NCBI RefSeq assembly: GCF_963576545.1
Contig: NC_083644.1
Coordinates: 23,697,893 to 23,761,892, forward strand
Source: Limanda limanda
Taxonomy: Eukaryota; Chordata; Actinopteri; Pleuronectiformes; Pleuronectidae
Length of the DNA: 64,000 nt
Direction of reading: 5' to 3'
The notes under the pieces are model-generated. The model was not told where the DNA came from. It did no database searches and worked only from the letters and a program-made list of their open reading frames with translations. This document shows positions 1-50,343 of the stretch, in pieces. Made by a program: the position numbers and the translations under genes. Numbering within the stretch: position 1 is the first letter of the stretch; each line of letters opens with the position of its first letter.

Positions 1-1914
1 GCTCGCTCTCAGGGATGTTATACGCACTTTCTATTGAACCCATGCTGAGCAAGATAAGAACTAAAATTGAAGGGTTGATTTTAAATGATTTTAAAAAAAG
101 CCACATTTTATCAGCATATGCAGACGACATCATCGTCTTTGTAAAAAATCCGGAGGACATCCAAGAACTGGGAAAAATTGTCAGTGATTTTAAAATCATG
201 TCAGCTGCTAGAGTGAACTGGGGGAAAAGTGAAGCGCTGGCAGTTGGAAGGTGGGAGGGGGGTTTACCCAGTCTGCCAGGGGGGCTGATGTGGAGGAGAG
301 ATGGTCTCAAGTACCTGGGGGTTTATGTTGGCAATAAGTCCATGGTTCAGAAGAACTGGGAGGGAGTGGTGGACAAAATGAAAGGGAGGCTCAACAAGTG
401 GAAATGGCTGAAACCACAATTGTCTTACAGAGGCAGAACCCTGATAATAAACAACCTGGTAGCTTCTACTCTGTGGCATCGGCTGGCATGCATGGAACCT
501 CCGAAAGGATTGATTCAGAAAATACAAGCAATTTTAACAGACTTCTTTTGGGACAGGTTGCACTGGGTGCCCCAGTGTGTGTTGTTTTTACCGAAGGAGG
601 AGGGGGGGCAAGGGCTGGTGCATATCCAAAGCAGAATATCCACTTTTAGATTACAGTTTTTACAGAAGTATCTCTTAGGTCCATAGGATGTTGTTTGGAG
701 ACAAGTAACAAGCAGCATCCTGAGGGGGGCAACTGGGCTGGTTTTAGACATGCCACTGTTCTTAATGGATTTTAAGCTGTTTAAACTGTATGGATTATCT
801 CCTTTTTATCAGTCACTTTTTAAGACATGGAACCTTTTTAAATGGAAAAGGCTGGAACCTACAAACTCTCTGCACTGGCTTTTAGAAGAGCCACTGATCA
901 ACGGAGCCAGGCTGGATGTCCAGAGCAGCTCCACACCAGGCCTCACCAGCATGCTGTGCACCGCCGGAGTTGTAACCTTGAAGACGATGGTCCATGCAGC
1001 AGGTCCTGGACTTAACAACATCCCGGCGGTGGCGTCCCTCATCGGGCAGAGATCCAGGCGACTGGCAGAACACATTTTAAACGAATGGATTAAGAGACTC
1101 ACGGGCGAGGAGGTGAAGATGCTAAAGGATTATTCTGCTGGAACGGAAACCCCTGATGACAGCGACCCGTTTCCGGAGCTAGGTTTTAACCCAAATCTGG
1201 ACGGGCTCTCAGGACCTTTTTTAAATAAAACTGAATGGAAACAAATGGACCTGTACACAGCCAAAGGGAGAGCCATGTATGAATGTTGTGTTTTAACCCT
1301 GAACAAAACTAAGCTGGATGTGAGGCCTGACACAATGTGGAGGAAGAGACTGGATCTGGACAGCAAGGACAAACCAGTGTGGAGGGTTTTATACAAATCA
1401 CCTTTAAGGATGAGGACTGGCGACCTGCAGTGGAGGATTTTACACGGAGCCATAGCGGTCAACAGTTTTATATCAAAAATCAATCCAACAGTCAAGTGCA
1501 ATTGCCCGTTTTGTGGAGAAACAGAGACAGTTTTCCATGTTTTTTATGAATGTAAAAGACTTTTAGACCTTTTTAATACACTGCAGAAGGTTTTTAAACA
1601 GTTTGGTGAGACATGGAGTAAAAGGGCCTTCATTTTAGGAGCAGGATATAAGAAATCAAATCAAAAAACTTTTAAATTGGATGGTAGGGGAAGCTAAGAT
1701 GTCAATTTACAGCAGCAGGAAGAACAGAGTAGAGGGCAGGGCAGGACAAGAAGCTCTTCCTGTTTTTATTTCTCTACTGAAAGCAAGAGTCTGGGTAGAT
1801 TTTAGATTTTTTAAAGAAATGAAGGACATGGATGGGTTCATCAAAAAGTGGTGTTTTAATGATGTAGTATGTTGTGTGGTTGAGGATGTTTTCATTTTTA
1901 ATATTACTTTCTGA
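1..1914 (+). mobile_element. L1/Tx1-type LINE, 3' part of ORF2 (reverse transcriptase to C-terminal zinc knuckle), broken
   Basis: The window opens inside the reverse transcriptase domain of a non-LTR retrotransposon. The catalytic YADD box is encoded at about 116-127. Downstream is a long C-terminal region with a Cys/His knuckle of the form CPFC...H..YEC at about 1500-1550, as in L1-clade (Tx1-like) ORF2 proteins. One frame is open from the edge to 683, stops at a TAG (684-686), and continues in the same frame to about 1680. A frameshift near 1660-1690 then moves the conserved C-terminus (GEAKMSIY..RKN) into another frame, ending at the TGA at 1912-1914. The 5' part lies outside the window. 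With only two lesions the copy looks fairly young but not functional as read. L1-clade placement is from the motif pattern; the exact family is unassigned. Confidence 0.85.
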
Positions 1915-2560
1915 GTAGGTTTTAATATTGTACTGAACGTACTGTTCGTATCCATTGTGACAAATCTGGCTTTGCTTTCTTAATTTGCACGTGTTTTTTG
2001 TATTTGCACGTGTTTTCTTATTTGTCCTTGAGCTTCCTCTTCAAGCTTTTCATCAGCTCGCCTTGAGGAAGATTTGTTCAGGTTAGATATGGATTTCTTC
2101 TTGCTGTAGCTCAAGCCTACCTACCTCTGACATATCTGTGCCAGTGCCCTGGTGATTGGGAGTGGTGGCTTGGCCCCTGCCCATTGTTTCTCTCAGAAAA
2201 GGTAGTTAGCTATCTGCTGACCCAGAGAGGTCACAGGGTTGGCATCACATGATCTCACTAATCTACAGTAGACTGAGAGGGAGGAGGGTGAATACAGTAC
2301 AATCACTGTGATGAAGACAGCATCTGATTCTCACCAGGCTGATGAAGAGTGTAATGATGAGCTGAAATATCCGAAAGATGATTATTGGAAAAGTTGAGAA
2401 AAAAAACGTTTAACCTTTGTATTTCTACAAATGGTCTTCATCAGCAGATGAGTCAAGTGTGAACAGCTGCATTTCTGTCTCCATCTGCTGATGAAGCTGA
2501 TTGATTGTTCTATATTATATTATTGTTTTATTTCAATAAAAACAATATATATCACCCCCT
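1915..2560 (+). other. Probable LINE 3' UTR and unassigned repeat DNA with a 15-bp hairpin
   Basis: This non-coding DNA follows the LINE stop codon and runs to an AATAAA at 2535-2540, so it may be the element's 3' UTR. It contains a perfect 15-bp inverted repeat (2436-2450 against 2482-2496, CTTCATCAGCAGATG and its complement) around a 31-base loop. Related GATGAAG strings also occur near 2050 and 2340. The LINE's true 3' boundary is not visible. Confidence 0.4.
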
Positions 2561-2621
2561 ACTCCCACAACCAAGATTTTATATATAACATAACATCTAT
2601 ACACTACAAATCGATATAAAT

Positions 2622-2663
2622 GTATATATATATATATATGTGAGTGTGTATATATATGCATAT
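2622..2663. repeat. TA-rich simple repeat
   Basis: Alternating TA with a few TG interruptions. Confidence 0.8.
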
Positions 2664-2858
2664 ATGTAGTTTCTGACAGAGCCAGAGCTGAGGGAGAGTG
2701 CACTGAAGAGCATTAACAGAGAAGATACTTTGTGTCTGAGGATGTTTGTGGGTCACACTGTCATGGACTGCAGAGGATTTTCCACAACATATCGAATAAA
2801 AAGATTTTATTTGACATTATGTGTTCAGTTACTTCTGAATCCCTTAACTTAAATTTGA

Positions 2859-3010
2859 AGGAATTATTAAACTGGTGTTGTTTTTTCATACATTGGAAGC
2901 TATTTCAGAGGTCAGTTAAAAAGACACAATCTACAAATGCTAGGTCGCATCTTTTCAAAAGAAAAGCTCTGTATTTCAGTTTGATATAAAGCATGTCAGC
3001 GACAATACAA
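2859..3010 (+). repeat. Dispersed repeat family X, copy A (3' part only)
   Basis: This copy shares its 3' segment with copy B (22198-22650): AACTGGTGTT, GCTATTTCAGA, GACACAATCT and a block reading TTTTCAAAA.AAAAGCTCTGTA.TTCAG, in the same order and with similar spacing. It lacks the 5' segment that copies B and C share. No coding capacity is visible and I do not recognise the family. Confidence 0.55.
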
Positions 3011-5154
3011 ACTTTGTACAGGTTCAACTCTGTCCACAGAACGAAGTCACACTGCCCCGCCCCCACTGCTCTACAGCACTGGTCTCCTGTTTATAGAATT
3101 TCTTTGTCACATCGAATGTATATTGTGTACATTGTGACTATAATTACATTTGGCGGATGTGAATATCGTCATTAAGATCAAGGGTTCTAGACATATGCTT
3201 TCCATAGACACACAGACGGACGGATGGACAGAAAGACAGACTAACAGATTTGTGAGAAAAAAACAATAAAAGTTAAAATAAAGAAAAATAAATGAGAGGA
3301 TGTTAGTTTCAAAAAGACACTTGCGGCCACTGACATGTTTGATTCCTGATAACAATTCAATCTTATCCAATGGGCAAAAAATTTTTTTTATAACAGAGTT
3401 CTGAGTGCAGCTAAAGCTGTAGACGACCATCAGTGTTTACACATCCACATTTTCTACATAAAATCCTTCCCAGGACCATCTTGACATCGGTCCCATGTCC
3501 CCCTGCGTCACTAGAATGTTGCTACGAACATGTCTGACGTTAACAGTATCCAGCAGTGAGTAAGTCATTCATCGAAGGCCTCACGGTGTCCAGGCCCTGA
3601 GCTCATCTCCTCTCTCCCTGCTCCACATGTGACGGCTCTGTTCTTCCTACTATATCTCTCACCAGCCCACAAGACCAGTGTGCAGTCCCCCCCTGGACAT
3701 CTTCTCTGTGTAGCTTTCATCTCCTGGTGTCACAGGCAGCAGCGAGTCCAGACCAGGTGACTGCAGCCTCTCAATGGGAAACATTGTCTTTGCCGATTCT
3801 CAGAAGGAAGGAAGCGAATGCTGCTATTGCTCAGCTGCAAAGATCACTTTGAGATGTAGAGTTAATGGAAATCTATTTTTGTCGCTGAATGTGTTCAGTT
3901 CACCGGACAGATCATTTTCATAGGGGGAAGGTTTTAGTGGTGGGAGTTTCTAATGACTTAAATCCTGCTAGTCTGGTTCACTGGCTCTCAATCACGGATG
4001 GCGGAATGTTATAAATCCTAATCTGCTCTTTTGGGTCAAAGACAAATTAAATTTACGGTACACTCTCTGATTTTGTTAGCACCACCCAAAATTTGATATA
4101 ATTCATATTTTTCACTTAGCAGTTCGCAGTTATGTCTGGGCTCCATGTTCAGGAAACAGAATTATCATATATTGGATGAGCAACATACAGATAACATTTT
4201 ATCTATACATTTGTGTTGTAGCCTCTGGTTTTGATGCATAAAGAGAAATATAGTTGAATTTGGGAGACAGATGCTCAGGGTTCATCTAATTTTCTTCGGC
4301 CCCCCAGCATTTTGGGTTCAAAAATTTACTTTTTCTGTTGACTAAGATTAGGGGTCATTTGATGGGCAGCTGAGAACCCGCGGCCCTTTAATGATATATA
4401 ATCCTAGGACACAAATAATTTCTGGAACCATAGAGTTCACTCTCAGTTCACCAAAACAAGGCAGTTTTGGTTAATTTTTGTTAGACTTTCTTTCTGCCCC
4501 TCTGACCTCTGACTAAATCTGGCTTAACCTTCTCACCCCCTCCCCTGCCACACATTGGCATTGTTGTTGAATGAGAATTTCAGAGACATGAGAAGGTCCG
4601 TGAAAATTTGTTTCCTCTGATGCCCATTTGTTTTGAAAACGCGTAATATGCATTTTTTATACGAGTCATGACATAATGCAAGATGAAAAAAAGAAACATT
4701 CACAGAAGAGATGCAAACACACTGATGGAGTTTTTAAGTTTCCCTGACGCCTGTCTGTGTCTGACCTTCTGACCTTTCCTCACCTTAAGACTGTGAAGTT
4801 GACTCACCCATTTATACTGAGTTAGGCTCAGTGGGTAATATGTGACAGCTCCCCCGCCTTGAAGATTCAACATCAAGGTCAGGTTCCCAGAAAAGACAAC
4901 ACTTCAGTATAAAAAGACACAATGGTACAATATGAATGGCAAATAAAGAATACTATTAACCTCTATCATCTTTACCGGACCACACTACTTTGATATGACT
5001 ATGGTCAACATATCTCTATGTGATAGTCGATCTGTAATAGAATACTATCTGGTTAAAAATCCTGTATCAATGATGAAATTGTACCTAAATTCAGGACTTT
5101 ATCTTGTATTTATTTAGTTGAAGTAGCTGTAAAGCTTTTCTTTTCACTGCTGGA
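3011..5154. other. Intergenic DNA upstream of oca2, no gene seen
   Basis: About 2.1 kb with only short random open frames. A GACGGACGGATGGACAG string at 3208-3227 resembles the tail of common fish repeats. No conserved protein signature was found on either strand, so any distal oca2 regulatory DNA here cannot be recognised by eye. Confidence 0.5.
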
Positions 5155-5252
5155 TTTGGAGCACATGAGTGTGGTCTGGAGGTAAGAATGAGGCGGCTAT
5201 ACAACAAGGGGAGTTTGCTTGTATAAAAGCCGAGAGAGTGAGTGAGTGAATG
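5155..5252 (+). promoter_or_regulatory. oca2: Candidate oca2 core promoter: M-box plus TATA box
   Basis: AGCACATGAGT at 5160-5170 reads ACTCATGTGCT on the opposite strand. That is one mismatch from the 11-bp M-box AGTCATGTGCT bound by MITF in tyrosinase-family promoters. TATAAAA lies 52 bp further on, at 5222-5228, which predicts transcription starting at about 5250-5255. The region sits directly before a transcribed-looking segment that ends in a perfect splice donor (5637) and 2.3 kb before the first coding exon of a melanosome gene. M-box control of pigment genes is established; its use here is inferred. Confidence 0.6.
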
Positions 5253-5636
5253 GGAAAGTTTTCTGTTAAGCTGCTATTAGTGGAGAGTTGTGCCACTCCC
5301 TCTCAGCGCCGTACTCCCACATCAGCAGCTCCTTCAGACCCAGGCTGCTCAGGAACATCTCCTTCCTTCTCTGGGAAGCACAGGAGAGCAGAAGGAGCAC
5401 TTGTGTCTCGACCAAAAACTTCTCTGTGCTCTGATACAAACTTCGAAAAAAAAAAGAGAGAAAGAGAATCTGTCCCAGCATCTGTAGCACATATCAGGGA
5501 TTTAACATTTTGTAGCCGTGAATTTCTTGTGATTTCGCAATTGGATGTTCATCATTTAACATCAAAAACGTTGATCATTTTGTCCCTGACTTCATCGTCT
5601 TCATCACCATTATCACATAGAACAACTATTGTCAAG
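5252..5636 (+). other. oca2: Probable oca2 exon 1 (non-coding 5' UTR)
   Basis: The segment between the TATA box and a consensus donor, AAG|GTAAGT (GT at 5637-5638). Human OCA2 also has a non-coding first exon, with translation starting in exon 2. An ATG at 5250 opens a frame that runs past the donor, but its product has no recognisable homology; it sits at or just before the predicted start of transcription. A second ATG at 5543 could be a short upstream frame. The 5' end is estimated from the TATA spacing only, and no transcript was available to confirm the exon. Confidence 0.55.
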
Positions 5637-7509
5637 GTAAGTTTGATCACTTTCATCTATCTAATTTTCTTCTCACCTAAAATGTCTTAATGTAATTTCT
5701 GATTCAGCCCCTGATATTTGCTCCAGTTAATTTGCATTCTGTGTGGATTTACCATATTACACAAGTGGGCTTCGTTATAGCGGGTTTTAGTTTTAATTCA
5801 TAAATCCGCGTCCGGAGTAGCATGGTGAAAATCCCTTTATTGCACTGATATGTATATTGAAATATCTGATAAATGCATGAGAAATTGTATTTAAAGTAGC
5901 ACTAATTGAGGCGGAAAATTAAAAGACAGAAGAAAACCTGTGTCAAACACTGGCTGCATGTAATCCTTCCTTTACAGTCTTGTGGTCATTAACCTTATCT
6001 AATTTTGTTATTTTTTTGCCTCTATCTTGTTACACTTGATCCGATAGAGCTTTATCTAGAAGTTTAAATCGCTGTGAAGGAGGGTGGAGAAATTAAGAAA
6101 GCAGTTTGTGTTTGTCGTCACACACAGCCTCCGGGCAGGACGCATACAAAAAGGATCATTCTTCTTCCTTATATGAGGCTCATCACAAGCATTTGACAAG
6201 GATGTTATGTGAGGCAGAACTAAACAAAGTGACAGCAGTCGTCACTCTGATGTTAACTTGAATGTTGGAGAAGACATGTGAATTTCACAATTATTTGTGT
6301 GCCATGTAGAATTGTTCATAGGAATGTGTTTAATGTAAAACGTGCTGCTCCAACTGGTCTTACCTCCTCAAAGGGTTATATTACTTAGAGCTGCCGTGTC
6401 ACACGTGAGTTCCTGTTGCCTTTCATGTGAGGCAATAATCCCATCGAATTCATGCAGCCTTTGTGTGGATGAGGACCACATGTCTGCTGTAGCTGACCTC
6501 ACTTGCTGACCTCATGCTGTGCTTTATGAGAGCAGAGAATCACTCAGCTGGTATTGTGCACGTTGACCTCTCTCCAGGATACTGTGGCACGACAAGGGTT
6601 TCATTTACGTGTGCAGTGTTTAATTCATACTGTAACTGACAAGAACAGTAAACACTTTATGGTTTGTGGTTTGATCAGAACTTAAGGACGGTGGCTCTGA
6701 CGTACACAGCGGAGCTCTTTGTTTATTCTTGGCCCAGGGAGATGAAAGTTAGTGATGTTGGCAAATTAATTCTGCCCATAAATCCGCCTGCAGCCTGTTT
6801 TGAGGCTATGTGCAATACTTGCTTGGCTGAAATACGGTTGATGTGAAAAATTATGAAAGCCAAAAAATCTGTGATGCAGATGAAGTAGACAAAGTCATAG
6901 ACAAAGACGACAACGTACAATAACACAATCCACATTTCAGTCATTTAAATGAGTTGAAATGTCCAAACTCTAAATCCACAGTCAATAATGAGTCACATGA
7001 CCCCTTATATCTGCAATGCATCATTCATTGTGATAAAACCACAAAGAGATTTATCACCCGGCTCTGCAGCTCCTCTAAATGCTGCTGAGTCTTTCAGCTG
7101 ATTGCCCACAGCTTCACTGTTCATTCTCACTGCTGTCACGTAGTGTTAGCAGCAGCCGGCAGCTGTTTTCAGCTGTGGTTAACCCACTGTGCTCTACTGC
7201 TCAGCAGGAAATGGAAGACAAACACATTTGGCAAATAAGATAACAACGTATTAAGCAGCTAAACAGTTTTCCTCAGGGGTGTGTGGAGAACAAAACGGAG
7301 AAAAAAGCTGTGGAAATGTTGGATTTAAGTTTGCAGGGTGGACAGAAACTACTGCAAACGAATATTGATGTTTCTCTGTGTGTGCTGCGTTTGCTTGCTA
7401 ACGTTTGAGCCATATCAACGTAGCAGCTGATAATATGTTACTGCCCCCAAGTGGCTGGAAAAAATCGTATTGATAATTCTGATGTCCAATGTACTTCTGT
7501 TTCCTCCAG
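5637..7509 (+). other. oca2: oca2 intron 1
   Basis: It starts GTAAGT and ends TTTCCTCCAG. It contains TCACATGA at 6993-7000, an 8-bp palindrome matching the MITF/TFE consensus. No gene or mobile element is recognised. Confidence 0.5.
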
Positions 7510-7519
7510 TGGTCTCACC

Positions 7520-46411
<38,892 letters not shown>

Positions 46412-49312
46412 TCCACACCTGGTATCTTCACCTGTGTGCCAGAGGCGGCCTTAGGCATCTCGGGGCCTTACCCCCATAAAACAACATTATGAGGAAACAA
46501 TGCAAGGATTCCCGTTGGTTCTCTAGGTATATTTTCTGATTTATATGCATTATGTGCACTTTCAGAATAAGCTAGAAATGATCATAACATTTCCCTTAAA
46601 ATCACAGGATCAAAATAATTGTGATGGTTTATCATAGGGTGTCCGGTGCTTCTTTCATCCTCACTCTGCCCCATGAACGCCTCCTCCTGCACTATATGTA
46701 ACTTTAGTTAGTGGACATGATCTCCGACGAGAAGCATCAGAAGCTTAACCTGAAGGAATCAGTCCAAGAATGTTCAAGAGTTATGTTAAACTTTAGATCA
46801 GTTATATAGAGAAGTCATTCAAAACCAACGTTCATCTCTGATATTCACAGAGGACACTTATCAAGAATTCCTAGAGTTTTGCGTGTTTTTTATGATCTTG
46901 AGGAATATACAAAGTTTGGCTCTATTTCTGTTCAGTGAGTGGTAGGGGTGGGAATCTCTATGCGACTCACAATTCAATAGAGCTGTGTATCTTCACTAGC
47001 ATCATGATTTGTGCTTTAAAAAGTATTTTACACTGTTATAACATGTGTGCAGTAAGTTCCAAAATTAGCTTTTCAATTCAAAAATCAGATGACAACAGTT
47101 TATAACAGGGGTCTATGTTCTCCACATTGATTTGACGTTCATTCACTTTAAGCCTTTTTAGCCTTTACTGTATCTGGGTGGTCCGTCTGGCCTCCCCTTG
47201 CAGCATCGAGGTGACAAACTGAAAACCACATGTATTAAGTTATTAATCGATGATGTCGGAAGAGAAACTGAGATCATTTCGGTCACTTAAACCCTGATGT
47301 CCTGGCTGTGAGCATCTCCTGTTGTGTGTAGCAGATTAACTACATGCGTGGCATCGCTGCAGAGTCGTCCCAGCTGGATCGATGCATCAAAAAACATTGA
47401 TACATTTTCCTCCAGTGAGTGGTTAAGCAACTGATAGGCTTTGTTTTCTGCCATGAAAACTGCCTAACTGCTCAGATAAACAGGCAAACGGAATGAATAT
47501 CCACTTGTGGCTGCAGAGGCTCAGTTAAAGTAACAAAGTGTTGCTGTAGATGTGGGTTTTTTTGTAGAAAAAAGCATATGGAATGCGGAGAAGCCTCTCT
47601 CTTCTCTGGAGCATCTATTCTGTACAGAATAGTACTATTACAAAAAAGTAATACTCAAATTAAATTTACCGTAAAGGCAACACTGCGGTAGAACAAGGAT
47701 GTCACAGCTTCGGTAGTCCACAGGGCCCTGTCACCACATCTATAGAACAATACAGTGAATCCTATCTGTACAGTATCAGGTTGGTTAGATGGTAGCTACA
47801 GCCTAGTGATAGTTACCGACAGTGTTGGCTAGATCTGTTCACAGTTAATAACAGTATTCAAGTTCTTTCTCCAACATATTGTTTTATATAAGTTATAGTT
47901 TGCCACGTGATTTTGTTCATAAGCACAATATTTTACTAATTTCTTATTTATTATGTTAGGGTTTCACATCACCTACAGGGTGTTTGTCTTGTTCAAAATA
48001 AGCTAGAGAACAATAGGCTACTAAAAAACAGTCACAAATACAGAACAGCCCATTTTGTGAGTAAAAACACAGGCAACGATAAAAACATTTATGTCTATTG
48101 GTATTTTAATATAACTTGAAATGAAAAACAGAGAGATTGGTGAGTGTGAATCAGACCAACTTGATCATAAAGACAGTGATTGACAGGAAGAATACACTAC
48201 AGACGAAGGGGGACACCTCAGTCACATTTGTAAATGGATGAAAGAGAATCCAAAGCGCACCTCACAGCTTCAGTGTCAGGTGAGGCTGAACCCAGAGTGT
48301 GTCCTGCAGTCAGTGTCAGAGAATACTAGCCAGTGTGCTTTCAATAACTCCAGCAGTAAATTAACTCCACAATCTTTTCAATGTTTATGTTTGAAATGAT
48401 ATCCTCACTATGGCCCTTTGGAGGACGGGACCTGTTTGAAGCTCAGGCCGCCTCTAGTGTGCTCATACATGTGACCAACACCTCACTGCTCACTCTAATG
48501 TGATGTGTAGCCCTATTGCGTGATCAGATTACAGGCTCTGTTTGAAACATTGTAGCCATATTATATTTTTTACGTAAATGGGTCTTTGAGTAAAGTGCAG
48601 ACCATCAGGGACCGGACTTAACGGAGCTTTGACCAAAAAAAGAGTTTTTACTGACAAAAACGGCTCAAAAAATCCACAATGCTGAAAATGGTGCTACTGC
48701 CTCAGTGGGTACAACTGGTGTAAGTCATCCAGTCCAGTCGCCTCTGATGTCAGACTTTTTGTCATTTTCTAAATTCATGTGCTCTGTTTACAACCACAGC
48801 AATGATCTCTGTTGACTAGTATCACACTGATTTTCTCTTAGAGACGTAGAACACAGGTCATGATTTATTCACCCTCAGTTCACCAAGTGTATAATGTTCG
48901 TATTTTAATGGAACCACAAGACCAACTGAAAGGGATTTTATAAAGGTTTGTGTCAAATAGTACTTTGTTGGTTTCAGAAATCTCAGTGGTCTGTGACTGA
49001 GTCTGAACAATTAAAATCAAAGACATTTGACTGATTATTTAATTACAGATGAAATAACACAGGTATAGATCTAAACTCTGTATACTATATATTGTACTGT
49101 GTACACAATGATCTCATGTAACCTCATTGATTTATTTCAGTTAACCATGTAGAAGCAGTTTAATCGTGTAAATAGTGTCACATGAAACAGGCAACAACTT
49201 TGTAGCCCTTCCAGTTAAACTATTTATCGCACTGCCCTGCCTGAATGTCCTGGAAACTTTCAGAATGTTCAGAAAAAGATCAACATGAATAAAGTTTGTG
49301 ATGTTTCTGGAT
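46412..49312 (+). other. oca2: Probable oca2 3' UTR and polyadenylation site
   Basis: About 2.9 kb without repeats or coding signature. An AATAAA at 49288-49293 is followed at once by a GT-rich downstream element (GTTTGTGATGTTTCTGG), the best polyadenylation signal after the stop. Earlier or weaker signals could give shorter transcripts. No cDNA evidence. Confidence 0.5.
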
Positions 49313-49363
49313 TTTATTTGGCTCTGAATGATTTTGTCTGATTCTTATAAGAAGTGATACTTA

Positions 49364-50340
49364 AGGCCAATTTATGCCTCTCCGTTTTTTCTATTACGGA
49401 CAGATAAGACCGCCCTATCCGTCGTGAAACGTCCTCTCCGAGGGCTTCGGACAGCTTTTCGTACACGTCTGATTTTTCTAACTATCCGTCTTCATGTTGG
49501 AGACCCGACGGACCGATCTTGGCTGTGATTGGTCCGCGAACGACATCATTTCCGTATGACGTCATTTCCGTATTTCCGGACCTCAAACTTTCTGTTTACT
49601 TGTAGCAACAAACACGAACACAACTATGATTCTACGATTAATGTGACGTGTGTGTTAAGCCAGCGGAGTTGTCCGGCTGACGGTGGCTCGTTAGAGCACT
49701 GAGGGCATGTGTGCACGGTCACATACGGTTATAACGAGCTTTCAAAACGGCGCTAGCAGGCTAGGCTAGCGGGCTAGGCTAGCCACCATGCTAACTGCGG
49801 TTGTAACAGTGCAAGAACCCGCCGTCACGACTTTAATTCCACTTCTATCATGACACTGTTTCTATAATACCGTCAGGTTAGAAGCAAACACTGGATAGTA
49901 GTAGTTAGTGCCGGGAGTCCCTGCTGACTGTGTGTGGAAGCTGGGGGGAGCTAGGTCCGTGTAGCTTCTAGCTACATGTAGCCTCAAGCAGATTCAAGCT
50001 GTTGAATCAGCAACACAGTTCGGAAACAAGACCGGGGAACCCCTGCGCTAAGAAACGATTACATCAGCATCTTGACCCGCTGGGTGTCACTTTATTTGGT
50101 TCTGTTAGTTGCCATGGTTCAGTGTGTGGGACGCAAGCTAACATGTAAACAGAGACACGTGGACTTCTTCTTCCCAAATGGGGTAGGCTTCTCTGAGCTC
50201 GTCTTCCGTTGCGCCACCTATGGGTTTGGCGGTGAATTTTTTCCGGACGTAGACTGACGGAGAAGTAAAAATCAAAAAGACTCTTTGTCTCCCGCTGAGA
50301 CCTCTCCGAGAAACGGACACGTAGTAGTATAAAAGAGCCT
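49364..50340. mobile_element. Non-autonomous PIF/Harbinger-like MITE (977 bp) with TTA target duplication
   Basis: The ends are imperfect inverted repeats: AGGCCAATTTATGCCTC on the left and, read inward from the right, AGGCTCTTTTATACTAC. TTA flanks both sides (49361-49363 and 50341-50343), the 3-bp duplication typical of PIF/Harbinger. The interior is more GC-rich than its surroundings and holds repeated GCTAGGCTAGC strings near 49754-49785. No transposase is present; the 61-codon frame at 50072 has no homology. Confidence 0.7.
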
Positions 50341-50343
50341 TTA

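Noticed and set aside
5250..5690. 146-codon open frame overlapping the proposed exon 1
   Set aside because: No domain or homology; low-complexity Ser/Arg-rich text. It runs through a perfect splice donor and starts at the predicted transcription start.
50072..50257. 61-codon frame with a hydrophobic N-terminus resembling a signal peptide
   Set aside because: Lies inside the MITE, has no homology and ends at the element's terminal repeat.
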